Below, piece after piece: positions 25,915 through 33,797 of a stretch of DNA of 64,000 nucleotides. The DNA is taken from the NCBI RefSeq assembly GCF_036322585.1, contig NZ_AP024600.1, positions 806,001-870,000 of the forward strand, written 5' to 3'. A program made the position numbers and the translations under genes. Within the stretch, counting starts at the first letter, position 1. The number at the start of each line of letters is the position of its first letter. This DNA comes from Luteolibacter sp. LG18 (GTDB lineage: Bacteria > Verrucomicrobiota > Verrucomicrobiia > Verrucomicrobiales > Akkermansiaceae). The notes below the pieces were generated by a model. That model was not told the origin of the DNA, did not search any database, and worked only from the letters and a program-made list of their open reading frames with translations.

Positions 25915-27036
25915 ATGTTGCCACCCCTCACCGCCGACGACCGCGAGCGCTACTCCCGCCACCTGCTGATTCCGGGCGTGGGCGAGGAAGGCCAGCGCAA
26001 GCTGAAAGCCTCCTCCGTCCTCCTCATCGGCACCGGCGGGCTGGGCTCCCCTGCCGCGCTCTATCTGGCTGCCGCCGGGGTGGGCCGCATCGGCCTGATC
26101 GATCCGGACACGGTGGACCGCTCGAACCTCCAGCGGCAGATCCTCCACGGCGAATCGATGGTCGGGAAACCGAAGCTCGAAAGTGCCGCCGCCCGCCTCC
26201 GCGAGCTCTCGCCGCACCTCCAGCTCGATCTCCACCCGGTCATGTTCACGCCGGACAATGCCGACGAGATCGCGCGGCCCTACGACGTGATCGTGGACGG
26301 AACCGACAATTTCCCGACCCGCTTTCTTTCGAACGACGTCGCGTTTTTCCAAAAGAAGCCGAACGTCTATGGCTCGATCTTCCGCTTCGACGGCCAAGTG
26401 ACGGTCTTCGCGCCCCACCTCGGCGGCCCGTGCTACCGCTGCCTCCTGCCGGAGCTCCCCGCCGCGGGCGCGGTGCCGTCCTGCAACGAGGCGGGCGTCC
26501 TGGGCGTGCTGCCCGGCATCATCGGCTCGCTGCAGGCGATGGAGACGATCAAGCTGCTGCTCGGCATCGGCGAAGTCCCGCTGGGCAAGCTGACCTGCTA
26601 CGACGCCCTCCGCAGCTCCTTCCGCACCCTCACGCTGCGCCGCGATCCGGCCTGCAAGCTCTGCGGTGACCACCCTTCCATCACTTCCATCCGGAATCCC
26701 GAAACCCTCGCCTCCACCTCCTGCTCCATGGACGACAATCTTCCCGCCATCTCCGCCGAAGAACTCAAGCGCCGCCTCGAAAGCGGTTTCGAGGGCACGC
26801 TCCTCGACGTCCGCGAACCGGATGAATACGCCGCCGCCAGCATCCCCGGCAGCCGCCTGATCCCGCTGGGCACCTTCGAGGCCAGCATCCCGGACCTGCC
26901 GCGCGACGAGCAGATCCTGATCCATTGCAAGTCCGGCCGCCGCTCGGCCCGCGCCGTGCAGGCGCTGCTCGACGCCGGTTTCAGCAACGTGCTGAACGTG
27001 ACCGGCGGCATCGACGCCTGGCACAAGCTACCGTAA
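25915..27036 (+). CDS. moeB: MoeB/ThiF-type adenylyltransferase with rhodanese domain
   Basis: 373 residues from the ATG at 25915. The N-domain is ThiF/E1-like: RYSRHLLIPGVGEEGQ, nucleotide-binding GTGGLGSPAALYLAAAGVG, DGTDNFPTRFLSND, and the structural zinc pairs CYRC and CKLC. The last 100 residues are a rhodanese domain with active-site Cys338 in HCKSGRRSARA. Such fusions activate the C-terminus of MoaD/ThiS/CysO-like sulfur carriers by adenylation and load sulfur. No carrier gene is adjacent, so molybdopterin, thiamine or thiocarboxylate roles cannot be separated. Confidence 0.93.
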   Translation: MLPPLTADDRERYSRHLLIPGVGEEGQRKLKASSVLLIGTGGLGSPAALYLAAAGVGRIGLIDPDTVDRSNLQRQILHGESMVGKPKLESAAARLRELSPHLQLDLHPVMFTPDNADEIARPYDVIVDGTDNFPTRFLSNDVAFFQKKPNVYGSIFRFDGQVTVFAPHLGGPCYRCLLPELPAAGAVPSCNEAGVLGVLPGIIGSLQAMETIKLLLGIGEVPLGKLTCYDALRSSFRTLTLRRDPACKLCGDHPSITSIRNPETLASTSCSMDDNLPAISAEELKRRLESGFEGTLLDVREPDEYAAASIPGSRLIPLGTFEASIPDLPRDEQILIHCKSGRRSARAVQALLDAGFSNVLNVTGGIDAWHKLP

Positions 27037-27149
27037 AGGCCGGCGGCCCGGTGCCGCTTCCTTCACCCGGGGTTTGCCAAATCCCACATGGAATTTGCAT
27101 TCCTGCCATTGCCTGCAACGGCCGCGCCACTCAAGGTGCGAGCCTAGCA

Positions 27150-28448
27150 ATGGATCAGACGATTTCGATTTCCGGCGACGTGGCGGACACGGCGGCGGCT
27201 CCGGTCGCGCGCCGGGTGCCGGTTTCCCTCCAGACCCGGATGGTGATCCTGTCGTATCTGGCCTATTTCTTCTACTACTTCACGCGCAAGCACCTCGGGG
27301 TGGCCACCGCCTCGCTGGTCGACGCGGGTTATAGCAAGCAGCTCATCGGCGATGCGAATTTCGGCTTCAGCCTGCTCTACATGGTCGGGCAGGGCGTGAG
27401 CGGTTATCTGGGCGACCGGATCGGCCCCCGCATCACCATCTGCGCGGGCATGGTGCTCTCCGCGCTGGCCACGCTGGCCTTCGGGTTCTTCCCGCTGATG
27501 GGGCTGCTGGTGGTGACCTGCACGCTGAACGGTTTCTTCCAAGCGACCGGTTGGTCGAACACCTGCAAGGTGGTGTCCTCCTGGGTTACTCCGGCCCAGC
27601 GCGGGCGGGTGATGGGATTCTGGCTGACCTGCTACATTCTCGGCAGCCTCGCCGCCACGGCGCTCGCGGGCTTGGTGGTCCAGTATTGGGGGTGGAAGCA
27701 CCTGTTCCAGGCCGCCGGACTGATCGTGCTGGTGGTGGGCATCGTGCAAGGGCTGTTCCTGATCAGCCGACCGAAGGACGCGGGCTATGAGATCGAGGAA
27801 GAGGCCGCCTCCCATGGTGCATCGCTGGAAAAGCCGAAGGGTTTTTCCGAAGTCATCCGCCATCCCTCGGTGCTGCTGCTCGGGGTTTCCTACACCGGCA
27901 TCAAGTTCATCCGTTACACCTTCTTCGCGTGGCTGCCGCTCTATCTGCGGGAGGTCGCGAAAGCCGGGAACGACACCGCGGCCTACACCTCCCTCGCCTT
28001 CGAGATCGGCGGGGTGATCGGATTGCTGCCGAGCGGCTACCTGGCCGCGCGGTGGTTCCCCGACAACCGCACCCGGCTCGCCTTCGTGGCGCTGCTGGTG
28101 ATGACCCTGGTGGTCGTCCTCTACCGGCAGATGGGCGGAGCGGCAGGCAGCAACCTGTATGCCCACGGCATCGGCCTGGCGGGCATCGGGGCCTTCCTCT
28201 ACATCGCGGACTCCATCGTTTCCGGAACCGCCGCGCAGGACCTCGGCGGCGCGGCGAAGACCGCTTCCGTGGCGGGGGTGATCAACGGCATCGGATCGAT
28301 CGGGGCCTTGTGCTCGTCGAAGGTGCCGATCTGGTTGGAGGAACGCTGGGGCTGGGACTCCATCTTCGTGGCGTTCATCGTCCTGTCGGTGGTGTCCTGC
28401 ATCGCGATCGCACCGGTGGCGATGAAGAGGGAGCTCAAGCCAATCTGA
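27150..28448 (+). CDS. MFS transporter, OPA (GlpT/UhpT-like) family
   Basis: 432 residues from the ATG at 27150; the frame is open upstream into the end of the MoeB gene in another register and is ignored. The first helix begins MVILSYLAYFFYYFTRKHLGVA, typical of organophosphate:phosphate antiporters, with the loop 2-3 motif GYLGDRIGPRITICAGM. Twelve helices are apparent. QATGWSNTCKVVSSWVTPAQRGRVMG matches the family's central region. It likely exchanges a sugar phosphate or glycerol-3-phosphate for phosphate; the substrate is inferred only. Confidence 0.9.
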   Translation: MDQTISISGDVADTAAAPVARRVPVSLQTRMVILSYLAYFFYYFTRKHLGVATASLVDAGYSKQLIGDANFGFSLLYMVGQGVSGYLGDRIGPRITICAGMVLSALATLAFGFFPLMGLLVVTCTLNGFFQATGWSNTCKVVSSWVTPAQRGRVMGFWLTCYILGSLAATALAGLVVQYWGWKHLFQAAGLIVLVVGIVQGLFLISRPKDAGYEIEEEAASHGASLEKPKGFSEVIRHPSVLLLGVSYTGIKFIRYTFFAWLPLYLREVAKAGNDTAAYTSLAFEIGGVIGLLPSGYLAARWFPDNRTRLAFVALLVMTLVVVLYRQMGGAAGSNLYAHGIGLAGIGAFLYIADSIVSGTAAQDLGGAAKTASVAGVINGIGSIGALCSSKVPIWLEERWGWDSIFVAFIVLSVVSCIAIAPVAMKRELKPI

Positions 28449-28516
28449 GCCATCGTCGCCGAACATGAGAACCGCTAGGGTCGTGCGCGCCCTTCCCTTC
28501 TATCCGCATTTCCATC

Positions 28517-28597
28517 GTCGCTACGCGACTCCATCCCGTGGTGGGCCTTGTCCCGTGGGTTGAAACCCACGGCTACGATCCGCTGCCACTCCGTGGC
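28517..28597. repeat. Composite palindromic repeat (REP-like)
   Basis: Three hairpins lie within 81 bases: GTCGC-TAC-GCGAC (28517-28529), CCGTGGGT-TGAA-ACCCACGG (28553-28572) and GCCAC-TCC-GTGGC (28585-28597). None is followed by a T run. Such clusters are typical of REP/RAYT-type interspersed repeats. Confidence 0.75.
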
Positions 28598-28647
28598 AAA
28601 ATCCAAACGACCCGGACGGCTCCATTTCCCATTCAAACCCGACCCAA

Positions 28648-28672
28648 ACATCATCGATCCCATCGATGATGT
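28648..28672. promoter_or_regulatory. Perfect 11-bp inverted repeat upstream of esterase gene
   Basis: ACATCATCGAT (28648-28658), CCC, ATCGATGATGT (28662-28672). It lies just upstream of a possible promoter, TTGCCG (28690) with TAATCT (28712), 16-base spacer. It could be an operator or another repeat module. Confidence 0.45.
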
Positions 28673-28728
28673 CGTGAAAACTGTCGATTTTGCCGCGGGC
28701 ACGAGAAGGCCTAATCTCTGGCACCGAC

Positions 28729-29436
28729 ATGCCTGCCGACCTACCTCCCCCACCTGCCCGCGAGCCGGTGGTGCTGCTGCATGGCCTCTGCCGCAGCGCC
28801 AGTTCGATGCGGCCGATGCAGCGCGAGCTGGAGTCGGCAGGCTTCACGGTGAGCAATGTCGACTATCCCTCGCGCGTCTCGGGGATCGGGGAACTGAGCG
28901 AGTCGGTGATCGGCACCATCCTGGCCTGCCACCCCGGCACCCGGGTCCATTTCGTCTGTCACTCGCTGGGGGGAATCCTGGTCCGCCAATACGCGGCGCG
29001 GCATCCCCGCGCGGCCATCGGCAAGGTGGTGATGCTCGGCCCGCCCAACGGCGGCAGCGAGGTGGTGGACCGACTCGGCACGTGGCGTTTGTTCTCATGG
29101 ATCAACGGCCCGGCGGGGCAACAGCTCGGAACCGGGAACGACTCGGTGCCGAAGCATCTCGGCCCGCCGCCCTTCCAAGCTGGCATCATTGCCGGAAACC
29201 GGTCGATCAACTGGATCAACAGCCTGATGATCCCGGGGCTCGACGACGGCAAGGTGTCGGTGGAAAGCACCCGCTTGCCCGGGGCCAGGGATCACTTGGT
29301 GGTCGCCAGCTCACATCCGTTCCTCATGCGGAACCGCGAGGTCATGCGTCAAACCGTGGCCTTTTTGAAACAAGGCAGCTTCGACCACTCCAGCGACGAC
29401 GAACCACGAAAGGCTCGAAATTTCACGAAAGGATAG
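28729..29436 (+). CDS. Alpha/beta hydrolase (lipase/esterase type)
   Basis: 235 residues from MPADLPPPP (28729); 13 codons upstream are open. HGLCRSASSMRP forms the oxyanion region, the nucleophile elbow is CHSLGG (Ser at about residue 80), and GPPNGGSEVVD resembles PGAP1-like or triacylglycerol lipases. A late His is in LPGARDHLVVASSHPF. There is no signal peptide, so it is probably cytosolic. The last 15 or so residues (SSDDEPRKARNFTKG) are encoded by the left arm of an intergenic repeat, so the original C-terminus may have been shorter. Confidence 0.85.
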   Translation: MPADLPPPPAREPVVLLHGLCRSASSMRPMQRELESAGFTVSNVDYPSRVSGIGELSESVIGTILACHPGTRVHFVCHSLGGILVRQYAARHPRAAIGKVVMLGPPNGGSEVVDRLGTWRLFSWINGPAGQQLGTGNDSVPKHLGPPPFQAGIIAGNRSINWINSLMIPGLDDGKVSVESTRLPGARDHLVVASSHPFLMRNREVMRQTVAFLKQGSFDHSSDDEPRKARNFTKG

Positions 29437-29540
29437 AGCCCGCACGCCCCTCCCTTTTCGTGCCCTTTTCGTGCCCTTTTCGTGCCCTTTTCGTGCCCTT
29501 TTCGTGCCCTTTTCGCGCCCTTTCGTGTGTTTCGTGGATT
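29402..29540. repeat. Inverted ACGAAA arms enclosing an 11-bp tandem repeat
   Basis: From 29452 to about 29530 the unit TGCCCTTTTCG is repeated: five exact copies (29461-29515), flanked by a partial copy on each side. The outer arms are complementary in style: ACCACGAAAGG and TTTCACGAAAGG on the left (29404-29432), CCTTTCGTG and GTTTCGTGG on the right (29519-29537). The element separates the convergent esterase and argB genes and could end transcription from both. Confidence 0.85.
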
Positions 29541-29554
29541 AAAACTCCACTCGC

Positions 29555-30433
29555 TCACCGCACCACTTCGGTGCCGATGCCGCCATCGGTGAAGATCTCC
29601 AGCAGCAGGGCGTGGGGCAGGCGGCCATCGACGAAGTGGACCTTGCGGACACCGGCGTTGAGAGCGTCGACCGCGCTGCGGATCTTCGGAATCATGCCGC
29701 CGGAAATGGTGCCATCCGCCACCAGTTCGTCGGCCTGCTTGCGGTTCACCGACTTGATGAGCGTGGAGGGATCGGACGGGTCCTTCATCAGTCCCGGAAC
29801 GTCCGAGAGGTAAACGAGCTTCGCCACGCGGAGTTCTTTCGCCAGCGCGGCGGCGGCGAGGTCGGCGTTGATGTTGAGCGGCTTGCCCGTCGCCAGTTCG
29901 GCGGCGAGTGGGGAAATCACCGGCACGATGCCCGCGCTGTGGGCGGCATCCATGTGCTCCAAGTGGCAGCCGACGACTTCGCCGACGCGGCCGATGTCGA
30001 CGCGCTTGCCCTCGGGGTCGACGCCCTTGGTCTTCTCGCCGATGAACACGTCAGTACCGGGGATGCCGACCGCCTTGCCGCCGAAGTCACGAATCATCCG
30101 GACGAGGCTGGGATTGAGCTCCTCGGAAAGCACGCGGGAGACGATGTCGATGGCCTCCTCGGTGGTGACGCGGAAACCGCCGACGAACTTCGCCTCCAGC
30201 CCGGCATCTTTCATTGCGGCGGAGATCGCCTTGCCGCCGCCGTGGACGACGATCGGGTTGATGCCCGCGACCTCGAGGAACACGATGTCCCGCATCACCT
30301 TGGCGACCAGATCCGGATCCTCCATGGCGGAGCCGCCCATCTTGATGAGGAAAGTCTTGCCACGGAAGGCCTGGAGATACGGCAGGGCTTCAATGAGAGC
30401 GTCGGCTTTGTCGATGGTTTGCTGGAGGCTCAT
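29555..30433 (-). CDS. argB: Acetylglutamate kinase
   Basis: 292 residues. It phosphorylates N-acetylglutamate, the second step of arginine synthesis. The blocks are FLIKMGGSAM (phosphate loop), VVHGGGKAISAAM, FVGGFRVTTEEA, LNINADLAAAALA and the ATP-site Lys region GGMIPKIRSAVDAL. The N-terminal extension MSLQQTIDKADALIEALPYLQ with its helix is typical of the arginine-sensitive hexameric type, so feedback by arginine is plausible. It sits downstream of the CHASE2-like gene, away from argCJ. Confidence 0.97.
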   Translation of the reverse strand: MSLQQTIDKADALIEALPYLQAFRGKTFLIKMGGSAMEDPDLVAKVMRDIVFLEVAGINPIVVHGGGKAISAAMKDAGLEAKFVGGFRVTTEEAIDIVSRVLSEELNPSLVRMIRDFGGKAVGIPGTDVFIGEKTKGVDPEGKRVDIGRVGEVVGCHLEHMDAAHSAGIVPVISPLAAELATGKPLNINADLAAAALAKELRVAKLVYLSDVPGLMKDPSDPSTLIKSVNRKQADELVADGTISGGMIPKIRSAVDALNAGVRKVHFVDGRLPHALLLEIFTDGGIGTEVVR

Positions 30434-30490
30434 GGCGGGGCGGGACTGTGGGAGGTTCGGGAAAGTTTGGAAAGCGGGAGCTGCGGTGGC

Positions 30491-32059
30491 TCACTTTTTC
30501 TTTTTCGGAGCCTTCTTGGCTGGCTGTTTGGCCGGTGGCTTGGCGGCCTTCTTCGCCGCCTTCTTCGCAGGCGAGGCAGGTTTGGGGGCTGGCGGCGGAG
30601 CGGGTTCCGGCTTAGGCGCCTCGGGCGGGGCAGGCTTGCGTTCGCGGGGGGGCTTGTCTGGCTTCGGCTCGGCCGCGACCAGCGGCAGGGTTTCCTGGAC
30701 CTCCAGCGCAAAGGGTGCGAACGGAGCCGGAGCGGCGGGAACTTCCGGCTCCGGGGAATCGGGAGCCACCTGCGGTGGTGCCGCAACAGGAGCGGGCAGC
30801 ACCGACTTGCCCCCAAACGGCCAAGCACCAAGGAGGCCTCCCAGCAGCGCCGCGAGGAGCGGCAGACCGGGCAGCCAGCAGGCGAAGGCCATGGCGATGA
30901 GCTGGGCCGCGACGACCGCTCCGAAGAAAATGCCAAACCACAGCTTCAGCCGGAAGGTCCCGCGGGTGGCGGAGGCGACGAGGAACACGACGAGCTGGCC
31001 GATCAGGCAGGCCTCGATTTCCCACGGCTGACGCCGGAATTCCTTCGGTGCCGAAAGCCCGGCATCCGAGCGGATCGCGGCGATCGCGTGGGCCACCGAG
31101 GACGAGAAGCGCACGGTGCTGCGGTCCGCCGCCGTGCGGTCATCCCGGAGCAACACGCTGCCGTCCGATGGCAGGGATTCGGCATCCAGCAAGGACTCCA
31201 CCGGCTCGGCGGGCGGCACCTCGGCCGCCGTGGCATCCGCCATGCGGCCGGAGGCATCGATCGGAACCACCGGACCCTCCGGGCCGAGCTTCAAGTACGA
31301 GCCCGGCCGTAAATCGATCCCATCCACCGGCAAGCCCTTTTCCGCGAGGACGGCCATCACCGGAAACGCGAACACGACCCGGTCTCCCCAACGGGCCACC
31401 AGCGGGCGGCGCTCGGACGGCTTCTCGGACTCCAGTTCGGAAAAGCCCACCAACGTCCGCGCATCGCCGAAGACGGTGTGCGGGACCGGCAGGTGGTTCA
31501 CCACCGGCAGTTCGCCCACATCGCCATGGACCTGCTCGACCGGCAGGGAACTGCGAACGATTTCCGCGGGCATGCGGTCCTCGGTGCTGGCACGGGACAA
31601 GGGCGTCACGGCCACCACCGATTCAAAGGCCTTCAGGCGGGAAGAAAAGGCCTCCTTGGCGTAGGGGTCGGCACTTTCCCAGGAAATCACCGCGCCGATG
31701 GCCAAGTGGCGAACACCGAGGCGGTCGAGATTCCGCAGGATCACCGCGTAATCCACCGGCGAGGGCGGGGAGCTTTGGAAGACCTCATCCTTGTCATCGC
31801 CGATGGCGACCACCGCGGGCAGCGGTTTCTTCGCCTTCGGATCGGGCGCGGCGAGGGTGCGCAGGCCCCACGGGTGTTCGTGGGTGCCGTCGCCGGAAAT
31901 GAAAAACGGCGGGTTGGCGAAAGCCCCGGCCACCGAGCGGAAAGCCAGCCGGTCGACCTCGCCCAGCGCGGGGGTAGCGGGAGCCAGTTTCCACAGGCCG
32001 AATCCGGCAAGGGACGCCGCAAGCAGCACCCGGACCCGGCGTTGGAACAACTTCGCCAT
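30491..32059 (-). CDS. CHASE2-like membrane protein with Lys/Pro/Ala-rich tail
   Basis: 522 residues from MAKLFQRRVRVLLAASLAGFG (32059); 41 further codons upstream lie inside the kinase gene. One N-terminal helix leads to an extracytoplasmic domain of about 330 residues with ALGEVDRLAFRSV, AVVAIGDDKDEVF, VDYAVILRNLDRLGVRHLAIGAV and the later FAFPVMAVLAEKGLPVDGI, all reminiscent of a CHASE2 sensor domain. Two helices follow (LIGQLVVFLVASATRG region and AAQLIAMAFACWLPGLPLLAALLG). The tail of about 90 residues is Pro/Lys/Ala-rich, ending KKAPKKKK, which suggests binding to nucleic acid or membrane. No kinase or cyclase output domain is present. Confidence 0.68.
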   Translation of the reverse strand: MAKLFQRRVRVLLAASLAGFGLWKLAPATPALGEVDRLAFRSVAGAFANPPFFISGDGTHEHPWGLRTLAAPDPKAKKPLPAVVAIGDDKDEVFQSSPPSPVDYAVILRNLDRLGVRHLAIGAVISWESADPYAKEAFSSRLKAFESVVAVTPLSRASTEDRMPAEIVRSSLPVEQVHGDVGELPVVNHLPVPHTVFGDARTLVGFSELESEKPSERRPLVARWGDRVVFAFPVMAVLAEKGLPVDGIDLRPGSYLKLGPEGPVVPIDASGRMADATAAEVPPAEPVESLLDAESLPSDGSVLLRDDRTAADRSTVRFSSSVAHAIAAIRSDAGLSAPKEFRRQPWEIEACLIGQLVVFLVASATRGTFRLKLWFGIFFGAVVAAQLIAMAFACWLPGLPLLAALLGGLLGAWPFGGKSVLPAPVAAPPQVAPDSPEPEVPAAPAPFAPFALEVQETLPLVAAEPKPDKPPRERKPAPPEAPKPEPAPPPAPKPASPAKKAAKKAAKPPAKQPAKKAPKKKK

Positions 32060-32073
32060 CGCGACAGGGAAAA

Positions 32074-33027
32074 TCAGACCACGGCCTCCGCCAGCACGCC
32101 GGCCAGCGGTTTCTCGAGCGGAGTGCCCGCGACGACCTCCAGGAGCAAGCGGGACGCCACCGCGATGTGCGGGCGGTACCACTCATCGCCACGCCTCTTG
32201 AGGATATTGCCGTAGGCACCGAGAGCCTGCATCAGGCGCTGGGCGGCGCACTCGTGGAAGATCGACGTTTCCGGGCGCTCGTCCGCGATTTCCTCCCAGA
32301 TCTCCAGGAGCCGCTCGCGCTCGTCCTCGGAATGGTCGAGGTAAGGATCGTAGATCAGCGAGGCGAGGTCGTATTCCTGGCGGCCACGGCGAAGACCTTG
32401 GAAATCGACCAACCAGGTTTCCCCGTCCTTCACCATCAGGTTCTGGGACTGGAAATCACGGTGGACGAGGTGGCGGGCACCGGAACCGAGGCGCTCGGCG
32501 AGGGCGATGAAGGCGGGGTCTTCCCGCAGCACCCCGGCATCGAGGCCGAGGAAGCCTTCCACCAGGTGATCGAAAAAGTATTCCTGCTCCCAGCGGTAGA
32601 GGGCCGCATCGAAGGGCGGCATCAGCTCGAATTCCTTCGGGGCCTTGGCGTAGAACAGCCGGTCGATCTGGCCGAGGGCGGAGCGGTAGAGCGGCTCACG
32701 CTCGACGAACGGGCGGTCCTTCAGGGTCAGCAGGTCGGTGTTGCCAAGGTCCTCCACCAGCGCGACGTGGCGTTTGGCGTTCTCGTGCAGGATCTCGGGC
32801 ACGCGGATGCGGGCCTTTTTCAGGAACCGGGCGACGGGGACGAAATTGGCGTTGTCGGCGCGCTCGTCGGTCCAGTGCACGCCGATGAACGGATCGCGGC
32901 CGGGGGTTTTCACGCGCACGATGGTCCGGCCGGATGCCCCGCGTTTGATGGGTTCCAGCGTCACGGAAACGGTCGGGTCCACGCCGAGGTACTGTCGGGC
33001 GGTGGAGAGGATCGAGTCGGTCGGCAT
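32074..33027 (-). CDS. APH-family phosphotransferase (AmgK-like)
   Basis: 317 residues. The kinase catalytic loop is LVHRDFQSQNLMV and the metal-binding Asp is in WLVDFQGLRRGRQEYDLASLIYDPY; the family wording HRDFxxxNLM and DFQ...YDLASL matches the aminoglycoside phosphotransferase group that includes N-acetylmuramate/N-acetylglucosamine kinase AmgK. An N-terminal ATP-grip RGASGRTIVRVK is visible. It probably phosphorylates a sugar in cell-wall recycling (inference). It lies 14 bases upstream of the CHASE2-like gene start, so they are cotranscribed. Confidence 0.85.
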   Translation of the reverse strand: MPTDSILSTARQYLGVDPTVSVTLEPIKRGASGRTIVRVKTPGRDPFIGVHWTDERADNANFVPVARFLKKARIRVPEILHENAKRHVALVEDLGNTDLLTLKDRPFVEREPLYRSALGQIDRLFYAKAPKEFELMPPFDAALYRWEQEYFFDHLVEGFLGLDAGVLREDPAFIALAERLGSGARHLVHRDFQSQNLMVKDGETWLVDFQGLRRGRQEYDLASLIYDPYLDHSEDERERLLEIWEEIADERPETSIFHECAAQRLMQALGAYGNILKRRGDEWYRPHIAVASRLLLEVVAGTPLEKPLAGVLAEAVV

Positions 33028-33133
33028 GGGGGGAGAGAAGAGAGGAAAGGGCTTAGAGGCAAGGTGTTAATCCGCCGTGGAACACTACGGGCAGCACGGA
33101 CCGGACCACCTTGCCCGGGGAGCGGTGGCACCC

Positions 33134-33727
33134 TCAGTTCAACTTCTCCTCCACCAGCCGGAAGCGGGGGTCGAAGGCTCCCTCGCTGTGTTTCCGGCAG
33201 CAGTTGTAGCAGGCCACGACGCGGCGGATGCGGCGGACCCGGCGGAAGGTTTCCAGGCACCACGGGCAGGTGTAGGCGAAATTCCGCTTCATCCGGCGGC
33301 GCTTCAGCGGCAGCGAGTGGTACGGCTGTTCGTGGGGGATTCCGAGTTCCGCACAGGCCGCGCGCCACTCCGGGCCGTGGGGCTCGATCCGGCGGCGGCC
33401 GCTGCGCTCGTAGGCGATGAGGTGGGCGAGCTCGTGCCGGAGGGTGCGCCAGAGTTCCTCCGGTGCGAAGTCCTTCAGCTTCGGATTCATCTCGATCAGC
33501 CGGTCCGGCCACCACGCGCGGCCGGCGGTGGTCTGCATGCGGGCGTTCCACGTGACGCGCACGCGGCGGGCGAGTTCTGGCAGATCGAGGGCCTTCGCGG
33601 TTTCCTGGCACCAGGCGGTGAGGCCGGTGTCCTCGTGCGGAAGGAGGCCCTTTTCAGGGTCAGTCGAGGGTTTGGCAGGAAGCCAAGCGTTCCATCGCAG
33701 ATCGAGCTGCCGCAGCCATCGACTCAT
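33134..33727 (-). CDS. SprT-like zinc metalloprotease
   Basis: 197 residues from MSRWLRQLDL (33727); an ATG six codons upstream is an alternative. The zinc-binding HELAH is at residues 98-102 in LRHELAHLIAYERSG, with a third His in EPHGPEW. C-terminal CPWC and CYNC pairs form a zinc ribbon (SprT-like zinc finger). The family cleaves DNA-protein crosslinks in eukaryotes (Spartan); the bacterial role is less certain. It is cytosolic. Confidence 0.88.
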   Translation of the reverse strand: MSRWLRQLDLRWNAWLPAKPSTDPEKGLLPHEDTGLTAWCQETAKALDLPELARRVRVTWNARMQTTAGRAWWPDRLIEMNPKLKDFAPEELWRTLRHELAHLIAYERSGRRRIEPHGPEWRAACAELGIPHEQPYHSLPLKRRRMKRNFAYTCPWCLETFRRVRRIRRVVACYNCCRKHSEGAFDPRFRLVEEKLN

Positions 33728-33797
33728 CTTAACGGTGGTTACCATTCGTGCCGCGAAAACGCAAGGTGCTCCGCGGCCCGTGAATGATAAATCCACT

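Noticed and set aside
29452..29530. Short direct repeats as a possible CRISPR array
   Set aside because: Units are 11 bp, directly adjacent and without spacers; no cas genes are near.
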